64,000 nt of DNA, taken from contig NZ_WJFD01000007.1 of NCBI RefSeq assembly GCF_009647655.1, positions 124,001-188,000 on the forward strand, in the 5' to 3' direction. Origin of the DNA: Chitinophaga sp. SYP-B3965 (GTDB lineage: Bacteria; Bacteroidota; Bacteroidia; Chitinophagales; Chitinophagaceae). The position numbers were made by a program, and so were the translations under genes. Under the pieces are notes generated by a model. It was not told the DNA's origin and did no database searches. It saw nothing but the letters and a program-made list of their open reading frames with translations. Positions 7,475 through 14,411 of the stretch are shown in pieces (positions within the stretch are counted from its first letter, which is position 1; every line of letters begins with the position of its first letter).

Positions 7475-8800
7475 ATGTCATCCGGAAATAAACATCCCTA
7501 TCCTTTCATGATCGTCCTGGGCACGCTTTGTTGCCTCGGGGTATTATCATTGTTCAATAACGCTTTATCCTTTGGCAGTCATACTACCCGCCCATTGGAT
7601 ATCCTGGCAGATCTAAAAAAGGAGGATGCAGCACCACCGGAGGAATCAATAACAGCTTCCGCAAAAAAAACAGCCACCGTAGCCCCACTGCCAGTAGACT
7701 ATGCCACCTACCCGGGTATCATAGAATATGGCGACCAGAACTCCGGCATGCGTTCTTTCATGCACGCCCTCAAAGCCCTCAGGGCAGGGCAGCGCAAGAA
7801 AGTACGCATCGCTTATTTCGGAGATTCCATGATCGAGGGAGACCTCATCACCCAGGACCTCAGAGATAGCCTGCAGGCATTTTTTGGCGGAGATGGCGTG
7901 GGTTTCGTTCCCGCTACTTCCGTGGTTTCCGGTTTCCGCACTTCCATCCGGCACAGCTTTTCCCCCAACTGGATGGATTACCATTTTAAGAATGTTCCGC
8001 CAAAAGGTACAGAGCTGGGCATCTCCGGTCACGTATTTTTACCCGCTGCACAAAGCTGGATAAGATACGAACCGGCAAAGAAACATCCGTTTGAAGAAGT
8101 AAGCCTGTTATATGGTTCAGGAGGAGGAGAGGTGATGATCAACAACAAATCCCTCCGCCTGGATGGCAAGAACAACCTCAACGAAAAATCATTCATCTCA
8201 GATTCTTCCGTCAATTCCCTCACCCTGAAATTCAATACCACCACGCTGTTTTACGGCGCCTGCTTTGAAAGTCAGAAAGGCGTGTTCCTGGATAATTATT
8301 CCTTCCGTGGCATCAGCGGTATCGAATTAGGAAAACTGAGTAAAAATATGTGGACGCAGATGCAGTCTGTTCGTCCGTATGATCTGATAGTACTGCATTA
8401 CGGCGCCAACGTACTTTTCCTGCCGGAAAATACTAAGTTCGACTGGTACGAAAGACCCATGGTAAAAGTAGTAGATTCCCTTCGCCGCCTATTCCCGCAA
8501 ACTTCTTTCCTGATCGTAGGTACAGCAGATAAAGCGTACAAGAAAAAAGGAAAGTATGTAACGGCTCCCGGCGTAAAAGCACTGATGAAGATCCAGCACA
8601 ACTTTGCAGAATCAAGAGGTATGGCTTACTGGAACCTCTATTCCGCGATGGGCGGGGAAGGCGCCATGACCCGTTGGGTAGAAGGAGATACCACATATGC
8701 CAACAAAGATTACACTCACTTCAACTTCCGTGGCGCGTCTAAAGTAGGCGGGCTGTTGTATAAAGCGATCATGGATGAATATAAGCAGGAGCAGCTTTAA
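7475..8800 (+). CDS. Membrane-anchored SGNH/GDSL hydrolase (acetyltransferase-like)
   Basis: The 441-residue protein has an N-terminal signal anchor (FMIVLGTLCCLGVLSLF), a low-complexity linker to about residue 85, and an SGNH domain. Block I is IAYFGDSMIEGD with the nucleophile Ser118, block III is LHYGANVLF, and block V is DYTHFN supplying the Asp-His pair. All catalytic residues are present. In O-acetylation systems such proteins accept an acetyl group exported by an MBOAT protein and transfer it to a glycan. The next gene overlaps its 3' end by 26 bp and encodes a second SGNH protein. Substrate specificity cannot be read from sequence. Confidence 0.82.
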   Translation: MSSGNKHPYPFMIVLGTLCCLGVLSLFNNALSFGSHTTRPLDILADLKKEDAAPPEESITASAKKTATVAPLPVDYATYPGIIEYGDQNSGMRSFMHALKALRAGQRKKVRIAYFGDSMIEGDLITQDLRDSLQAFFGGDGVGFVPATSVVSGFRTSIRHSFSPNWMDYHFKNVPPKGTELGISGHVFLPAAQSWIRYEPAKKHPFEEVSLLYGSGGGEVMINNKSLRLDGKNNLNEKSFISDSSVNSLTLKFNTTTLFYGACFESQKGVFLDNYSFRGISGIELGKLSKNMWTQMQSVRPYDLIVLHYGANVLFLPENTKFDWYERPMVKVVDSLRRLFPQTSFLIVGTADKAYKKKGKYVTAPGVKALMKIQHNFAESRGMAYWNLYSAMGGEGAMTRWVEGDTTYANKDYTHFNFRGASKVGGLLYKAIMDEYKQEQL

Positions 8801-9902
8801 ACTATTAATACTTTTCATAGGAATGATCAGCAGCGCAAAAGCGCAGCAGAAATTCCTATTTAACGATACCTGCCTGTACCCGTTCTTTGAATACCTGAAA
8901 ACCAACGAAGCCGCAAACATTCTGCACTTGGGAGATTCCCATGTGCAAGCAGGTTTCCTCCCAAACACAGTGGCCAATAAACTGAAACAAAAATTCGGCG
9001 ATGGCGGAACAGGCTGGGTATTTCCTTACAACCTCGCCAGTACCAATGGTCCCGATGGTTACAAATGGAGTAGTAATACAAGATGGAGTGCAGACAGAAT
9101 AGTGGATCGTAATATCTCAGCATGGCCCGGCCCCGGAGGTATAGTCATCACAGGAAGCGGAACCCTCACTTACACAGGAAAGAACATCGGCGAAGCAGAA
9201 ATATTTTTTAGTGAAGGAACAGCCGAAGCAAGTGATGGAGAATTCACACAGGAAGTCACAGATTTCGGGCAGGTTGCCAGGCTCATATTTCACAACCCGC
9301 AATCCACCTTCAGTATAAAACTTCCCAGGGTACAATTCTACGGAGCTATTATCTACAGTGGCAATCCGGGAATTTTATACAGCAGTATCGGCATCAACGG
9401 AGCACAGTTCATGCATTATAATCAGGATGCACAAACCATCCCCACACAGATGCAGATCCTGAAACCACAACTGGTAATTATTTCCCTCGGCACTAATGAA
9501 GCCTTTGGCGGAATAACCGCAACACAGCTAAGACAGGAAATGGATAAAACAGTAAACGCCATAAAAGAAACTGCACCAGAAGCTAGTATACTTTTCACCA
9601 CCCCACCCAGCGGGATGATGAAGAAAAGACAGGTGCCTTACAAGAAAAAAGGTAAAACAAGATACCGCGTATCATATGTCAGGAACCCACAGGTAGCAGT
9701 GATCAGAGCAGAGATGATCCAGTTCTGCAAAGACAATAATATCGCATACTGGGATTTTCACGAAGCCATGAAAGCAGACAAAAGCTTTGTCCGTGGCTGG
9801 AACCCGGACCATGTACATTTTAACGCATTCGGATATACCCGGCAAGGCAGCTTATTGTATGATGCCATCATAGCCAGCTGGGAAAAATGGCAACAAAAAT
9901 AG
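8775..9902 (+). CDS. Secreted SGNH/GDSL hydrolase (second copy)
   Basis: A 375-residue protein with a Sec signal peptide (LLILFIGMISSAKAQ), so it is periplasmic. SGNH motifs: HLGDSHVQAGF with Ser55, SLGTNEAF, and the Asp-His block NPDHVHFN. A middle insertion of about 120 residues (around 90-210) is beta-rich and looks like a carbohydrate-binding type of insertion; the upstream paralogue has a counterpart. The gene overlaps the upstream SGNH gene by 26 bp and ends 5 bp before the MBOAT start, so translation is probably coupled. I infer it is either the transferase or the matching esterase of an O-acetylation system. Confidence 0.82.
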   Translation: MNISRSSFKLLILFIGMISSAKAQQKFLFNDTCLYPFFEYLKTNEAANILHLGDSHVQAGFLPNTVANKLKQKFGDGGTGWVFPYNLASTNGPDGYKWSSNTRWSADRIVDRNISAWPGPGGIVITGSGTLTYTGKNIGEAEIFFSEGTAEASDGEFTQEVTDFGQVARLIFHNPQSTFSIKLPRVQFYGAIIYSGNPGILYSSIGINGAQFMHYNQDAQTIPTQMQILKPQLVIISLGTNEAFGGITATQLRQEMDKTVNAIKETAPEASILFTTPPSGMMKKRQVPYKKKGKTRYRVSYVRNPQVAVIRAEMIQFCKDNNIAYWDFHEAMKADKSFVRGWNPDHVHFNAFGYTRQGSLLYDAIIASWEKWQQK

Positions 9903-9907
9903 AACCT

Positions 9908-11395
9908 ATGTCTTTTTTAGAGAACCTGAAGGCCCAGGTACTTTACAATCCGGAAGAACCCATCCTGTTCAACAGCGCATTCTTCCTTTTCTTTTTCGCA
10001 GCTTTCCTGTTAGCCTATCAGCTGGTAAGAAAGAACGAAAGAGGCCGTGTATGGGTATTCACCTTATTCTCTTTATACTTTTTCTATAAAGCCTGCGGCG
10101 GATACGTAGGCCTGGTCATACTTTCAGCTATTGTAGATTTCTATCTCAGCAACCGCATCCACGCAGATCCGGATCAACGCAACCGCAAAACATTACTCTG
10201 GTTCAGCATCCTGATCAACATCGGCATGTTGTTCTATTTCAAATACACCGACTTTTTCATCAACATTATTAATGGTGTCAGCAATGGCCACATCAGCCCC
10301 CTGAACCTCTTACTCCCCATCGGTATTTCATTTTACACCTTCGAAAATCTCAGCTATACCATAGATGTTTACAGAAAGGAGATCAAACCCGTGGACAATT
10401 TCATGGACTATCTCTTCTTCCTGTCTTTCTTCCCCAAACTGATGATGGGCCCCATTGTACGGGCAGCAGATTTCATCCCCCAGATCAAACAACCGTACAA
10501 TATTAAACAGGAAGACATCGGCAAAGGCATGTTCCTCATCCTCGGTGGTCTCTTCAAAAAAGTAGTGATCTCAGATCTCATCTACCAGAACTACGTACAA
10601 TATATATTTGATGATCCTTCCCGCCATACCGGGATAGAATGTCTCTTTGGCGTGTATGCATATGCACTGGTGATCTATTGTGATTTCTCCGGTTATTCAG
10701 ATATGGCCATCGGCATCGCCCGCTGGATGGGATTCAAGATCCCCCCTAATTTCGACAAACCTTATAAGAGCAGCTCTATCACTGAATTCTGGCGCAGGTG
10801 GCATATCTCATTATCATCCTGGCTGCGGGATTACATCTATATTCCATTGGGTGGTAACCGCAAAGGCACCATCCGTCAATATATCAATCTGATGCTCACC
10901 ATGCTGATCGGTGGTTTCTGGCATGGCGCCAGCTGGAACTTTATTTTCTGGGGAGGAGTACACGGTGGCGCATTAGGTTTAGACAAACTCTGGGGCCAAT
11001 GGAACAAAAAGATCAAAGAATTCAAATCCACCCCGCTAAGGGCCAGGCTCTGGAAAATAGGAGGCATCCTCTTCACATTCCACCTCGTTTGTTTCTGCTG
11101 GATCTTCTTTAAAGCAGATACATTCAGCAGTGCCTGGGACCTCATCCACCAGATCACCACTAACTTTCAGGGCCATTTATTCTTCCAGTTGGTAGAAGGT
11201 TACCCACAGGTATTCCTGCTGATGGGCATTGGTTATGTCCTGCATTTCCTACCCGATGTGGCTGAACAAAAACTGGAATTCAGGCTTGGAAAGCTGCCAG
11301 TATGGGGGAGTGTAGCCGTTTTGGTCCTCTTTATCTGGTTCCTGGCGCAAGTAAAATCCCTGGAACCCATGATCCCCATCTATTTGCAATTTTAA
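9908..11395 (+). CDS. MBOAT-family O-acyltransferase (AlgI-like)
   Basis: A polytopic membrane protein with the MBOAT signature: WRRWHISLSSWLRDYIYIPLGG and the catalytic histidine in GGFWHGASWNF. AlgI, PatA and DltB relatives move an acyl group across the inner membrane and pass it to a periplasmic SGNH partner. I use the ATG at 9908 (495 residues, MSFLENLKAQVL); an in-frame ATG at 9887 overlaps the previous gene and is possible. It is the last gene of the run begun by the glucosaminidase, and no terminator is obvious after it. Peptidoglycan is a plausible acceptor because of that first gene, but a surface polysaccharide cannot be excluded. Confidence 0.9.
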   Translation: MSFLENLKAQVLYNPEEPILFNSAFFLFFFAAFLLAYQLVRKNERGRVWVFTLFSLYFFYKACGGYVGLVILSAIVDFYLSNRIHADPDQRNRKTLLWFSILINIGMLFYFKYTDFFINIINGVSNGHISPLNLLLPIGISFYTFENLSYTIDVYRKEIKPVDNFMDYLFFLSFFPKLMMGPIVRAADFIPQIKQPYNIKQEDIGKGMFLILGGLFKKVVISDLIYQNYVQYIFDDPSRHTGIECLFGVYAYALVIYCDFSGYSDMAIGIARWMGFKIPPNFDKPYKSSSITEFWRRWHISLSSWLRDYIYIPLGGNRKGTIRQYINLMLTMLIGGFWHGASWNFIFWGGVHGGALGLDKLWGQWNKKIKEFKSTPLRARLWKIGGILFTFHLVCFCWIFFKADTFSSAWDLIHQITTNFQGHLFFQLVEGYPQVFLLMGIGYVLHFLPDVAEQKLEFRLGKLPVWGSVAVLVLFIWFLAQVKSLEPMIPIYLQF

Positions 11396-11447
11396 TGTGC
11401 ATATGAAATTATTCTCATGCGTATGCTTAATCCTGATAATAAGTAAC

Positions 11448-11455
11448 TAACTTTG
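11448..11455 (+). promoter_or_regulatory. Putative -7 element TAACTTTG for fabF
   Basis: A TAnnTTTG match 33 bp before the chosen ATG. It supports the ATG at 11489 over the in-frame TTG at 11468, which would lie only 13 bp from the element. Confidence 0.5.
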
Positions 11456-11488
11456 CGTCCTTAACTTTTGTCATTCAAAGTAAATCTT

Positions 11489-12751
11489 ATGCGTACTGTT
11501 ACACTGAGGAGAGTCGTGATCACCGGAATGGGAGCTATCACACCGATCGGTAATGATGTAAATACGTTCTGGAATAACATGAAAGCCGGAATGAGTGGCT
11601 CGGGCCCTATCACTAAGTTCGACCCCACAGAATTCAAGACTAAATTTGCCAATGAGTTAAAGGGATTGGATATTGAAGCCTTCATTGAAAAGAAGGAAGC
11701 ACGCAAGATGGATACCTTTACGCAATACGCCATGGTGGTTGCGCAGGAAGCTATTCAAAACTGCGGAGTAGACCTGAATGCTGTAGACCGTACCAAGTTT
11801 GGTGTGATCTGGGCTTCCGGTAACGGCGGTATGCAAACCTTCGAAGACCAGATCATCGAGTTTGCGCAAGCCAACTTCATCCCAAAGTTCAGCCCCTTCT
11901 TTATTCCCCGCCTTATTTCTGATATCGCTGCTGGTCAGATCGCTATTAAATATGGTCTGATGGGTATTAATTATTGTACCGTATCTGCTTGTGCTTCTTC
12001 CAACAGTGCATTGGTAGATGCCTTCAATTATATTCGTCTGGGTAAAGCCAATATGATCATAGCCGGTGGTTCTGAAGGACCCATTACCCGTGCTGGTATT
12101 GCAGGTTTCAATGCCCTCAAGGCATTGTCCACCCGGAATGAAGATCCCATGCATGCTTCCCGTCCTTTTGATGCAGACCGTGATGGTTTTGTAATGGGCG
12201 AAGGCGCAGGAGCCCTTGTTCTCGAAGATTATGAGCATGCCATGAAACGCGGTGCCACTATCTATGGAGAAATGGTAGGTGGTGCTATGAGTTGTGATGC
12301 CTATCACCTCACTGCTACACATCCTGAAGGCCTTGGTGCACAACTCGGAATGAAAGAAGCCCTGGAAGATGCAGGACTTTCTATCACAGATGTAGATTAC
12401 ATCAACGCCCACGCTACTTCCACCCCATTAGGTGATGTAAGTGAACTGAAAGCGATCAAAGCTGTATTCGGAGAGCACGCAAAAAACATCAACATCAGTG
12501 CTACCAAATCCATGACAGGTCACCTGTTGGGAGCAGCCGGAGCTATTGAAGCGATTGCCTGCGTAAAAGCGATCCAGGACGATATCGTTCCACCAACTAT
12601 CAACACCACTTCATTAGGAGAAGGTATTCCTGATGATCTGAACCTCACACTCGGCCAGGCGCAAAAACGCGTGATCAATGTAGCGCTCAGCAACACTTTC
12701 GGTTTCGGTGGCCACAACGCCATCGCCGCTTTCGCAAAATTCAAAGGCTAA
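11489..12751 (+). CDS. fabF: Beta-ketoacyl-ACP synthase II
   Basis: With the ATG at 11489 the protein is 420 residues and begins MRTVTLRRVVITGMGAITP, the normal FabF start. It condenses malonyl-ACP with acyl-ACP in type II fatty-acid elongation. The catalytic cysteine is Cys168 in VSACASSNSA, and the two histidines are in NAHATSTPLGD and KSMTGHLLGAAG. It stands alone: the acpP and rnc genes that commonly flank fabF in Bacteroidota are not here, so this may be a second copy. It has its own -7 element and a terminator. Confidence 0.93.
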   Translation: MRTVTLRRVVITGMGAITPIGNDVNTFWNNMKAGMSGSGPITKFDPTEFKTKFANELKGLDIEAFIEKKEARKMDTFTQYAMVVAQEAIQNCGVDLNAVDRTKFGVIWASGNGGMQTFEDQIIEFAQANFIPKFSPFFIPRLISDIAAGQIAIKYGLMGINYCTVSACASSNSALVDAFNYIRLGKANMIIAGGSEGPITRAGIAGFNALKALSTRNEDPMHASRPFDADRDGFVMGEGAGALVLEDYEHAMKRGATIYGEMVGGAMSCDAYHLTATHPEGLGAQLGMKEALEDAGLSITDVDYINAHATSTPLGDVSELKAIKAVFGEHAKNINISATKSMTGHLLGAAGAIEAIACVKAIQDDIVPPTINTTSLGEGIPDDLNLTLGQAQKRVINVALSNTFGFGGHNAIAAFAKFKG

Positions 12752-12770
12752 TAGCTTTTTTTAAATATTG

Positions 12771-12804
12771 AACCGGGCCGGATACTTTCCTGCCCGGTTT
12801 TTTT
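12771..12804 (+). terminator. Rho-independent terminator of fabF
   Basis: AACCGGGC / GCCCGGTT stem around a 13-nt loop, followed by a T run. Confidence 0.88.
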
Positions 12805-13033
12805 ATGCCGTTTTATCAGGGCCGTTTTTCAGTGGCAATAGTTTTTTATATAGTCAACAGTTGTTCTCTTTTCATCCCTCGTTGCGTCGCACGTTTCAGC
12901 AGCTGTTTTTTAATTTAGCTAATGCTACTTAGAGAATAACTCTCAATTTCAGCCGAATTGGGTATAATTGGGTAATTTTATGGGTATTTTACCAATAAAT
13001 AATTGATAATCATTAAATTATGCATTTTCCTAT
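12805..13033. other. AT-rich intergenic stretch without a recognisable gene
   Basis: I see no coding potential here. GGGTA occurs three times at 12960, 12970 and 12982, roughly one helical turn apart, and ATTGATAATC at 13002-13011 resembles the 12-mer repeated downstream. The stretch is clearly more AT-rich than its surroundings, as often found near acquired genes. Confidence 0.5.
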
Positions 13034-13141
13034 AGTTTGTGATCAGAGAAAAACATAATGAAAATGGATTGTAATCCAATAATATCATAATAATAATGGA
13101 TTGTAATCCAGAAATATTATATAATTTAGGGATTGTAATTC
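13034..13141. repeat. 32-bp-phased array of GGATTGTAATCC-like sites
   Basis: GGATTGTAATCC occurs at 13066-13077 and 13098-13109, and with two changes (GGATTGTAATTC-type) at 13130-13141. A weaker version (AGTTTGTGATCA, 8 of 12) lies at 13034-13045. All four are exactly 32 bp apart, three helical turns. The 12-mer is an imperfect palindrome (GGATT-GT-AATCC). Spacers are AT-rich and partly similar (AATAT). The last copy ends 5 bp before the ATPase ATG. This looks like a set of cooperative protein-binding sites on one DNA face. Confidence 0.8.
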
Positions 13142-13146
13142 AGAAT

Positions 13147-14277
13147 ATGATAAAAAGAACCTTCCAAACCAGCATCCAAAAAAGACTGTTTAAAGGCAAA
13201 GCCGTCCTATTATTTGGCCCACGTCAGGCTGGAAAATCTACACTTGTAGAAACCTTGCTGGAAGCCCAGGATGAAGAATGGCTTTACATGAATGGAGATG
13301 ATGCAGATGTACGGGAGATATTGACCAATACTTCAGCAGCAAAACTCAGAGCTATTATCGGAAATAAAAAGATCGTTTTTATAGATGAAGCACAGCGCGT
13401 TCCAAACATCGGGCTTACACTCAAGCTGATCACAGACCAGATAAAAGAAGTGCAGGTAATTGCTACCGGATCATCAGCTTTTGAACTATCCAGTCAGGTG
13501 AATGAGCCACTAACAGGTCGGAAATACGAGTTCATGTTATACCCGCTTAGCTTTTCTGAAATGGTACAACACCACGGATTGTTGGAAGAAAAACGATTGA
13601 TCGAACATCGTATGGTGTATGGTTACTATCCTGAGATCGTTACGAAACAAGGAGAGGAAGAAGAACTGTTGAAACTCCTTGCGAGCAGTTACTTGTACAA
13701 AGATTTATTGATGTTGGAGCAGATCAAAAAACCTCTTTTATTGGAAAAGTTGCTAAAAGCCCTGGCACTACAGGTAGGAAGCGAAATCAGCTACCAGGAA
13801 ATTGCTCAGACAATAGGAAGCGATCAAAAAACGGTTGATAAATATATTGATCTGTTAGAAAAAACATTTGTTGTATTCCGTCTCCCTGCGCTTAACCGTA
13901 ATGTCCGCAATGAAATAAAGAAGGGAAAGAAGATCTACTTCTACGATTGCGGCATTCGTAACGCCATCATCAACAATTTCAAACCTATCAATACGAGAAC
14001 AGATGTAGGAGCTTTGTGGGAGAACTTTTTGATTTCGGAGAGAGTGAAGTACCTGCGCTATCATGGTATTGATGCAGACCAATATTTCTGGCGGACGACT
14101 CAACAGCAGGAAATTGATCTGGTGGAAGATTATGATGAAAAGCTGAAAGCGTACGAGTTTAAATGGAGTAAAACGGAAAAGGTGCGTTTCCCACAGACCT
14201 TTACCACAAATTACCCTGATGCAACAACTCAGATTATTTCTCCTGACAATGTGGAGGATTTTATCGGTATGAAGTAG
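13147..14277 (+). CDS. AAA ATPase with DUF4143 domain
   Basis: A 376-residue protein starting at the ATG right after the phased repeats (MIKRTFQTSIQKRL); the in-frame ATG at 13096 would place two repeats inside the coding region. N-terminal AAA_14 ATPase: Walker A GPRQAGKST, Walker B KIVFIDEAQR, and ATGSSAFEL. The C-terminal half is DUF4143, ending with a nuclease-like strand pattern (WRTTQQQEIDLVE, KAYEFKWSK) reminiscent of PD-(D/E)XK folds, with E-x-D and E-x-K spaced correctly. The cellular role of the family is not established; these genes are often multicopy in a genome. It stands alone and appears more AT-rich than its neighbours, so acquisition is possible. Confidence 0.88.
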   Translation: MIKRTFQTSIQKRLFKGKAVLLFGPRQAGKSTLVETLLEAQDEEWLYMNGDDADVREILTNTSAAKLRAIIGNKKIVFIDEAQRVPNIGLTLKLITDQIKEVQVIATGSSAFELSSQVNEPLTGRKYEFMLYPLSFSEMVQHHGLLEEKRLIEHRMVYGYYPEIVTKQGEEEELLKLLASSYLYKDLLMLEQIKKPLLLEKLLKALALQVGSEISYQEIAQTIGSDQKTVDKYIDLLEKTFVVFRLPALNRNVRNEIKKGKKIYFYDCGIRNAIINNFKPINTRTDVGALWENFLISERVKYLRYHGIDADQYFWRTTQQQEIDLVEDYDEKLKAYEFKWSKTEKVRFPQTFTTNYPDATTQIISPDNVEDFIGMK

Positions 14278-14362
14278 AAATATATTCATAAAATCATCAT
14301 GTATGTAAGCCGCTGATCCTCAATCTCTCCCAATCCCTTCATCCTTCTTTATTTTTCATTCA

Positions 14363-14407
14363 TTCCCGAAATGCGTAGTTTAGTATTTTGAATTTCGTGT
14401 TCGGGAA
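14363..14407. promoter_or_regulatory. Spaced inverted repeat upstream of uvrA
   Basis: TTCCCGAA (14363-14370) and TTCGGGAA (14400-14407) are perfect complements 29 bp apart, ending 4 bp before the uvrA ATG. They enclose a TATTTTG-like -7 sequence. This could be an operator or form a looped mRNA leader; a chance occurrence is possible. Confidence 0.35.
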
Positions 14408-14411
14408 CTAT

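Noticed and set aside
11657..12412. Minus-strand open frame opposite fabF
   Set aside because: Shadow of a gene with a complete catalytic triad.
13034..13141. Short CRISPR-like array (12-bp repeats, 20-bp spacers)
   Set aside because: Repeats are too short, spacers are AT-rich and partly similar, and no cas gene is present; protein-binding sites fit better.
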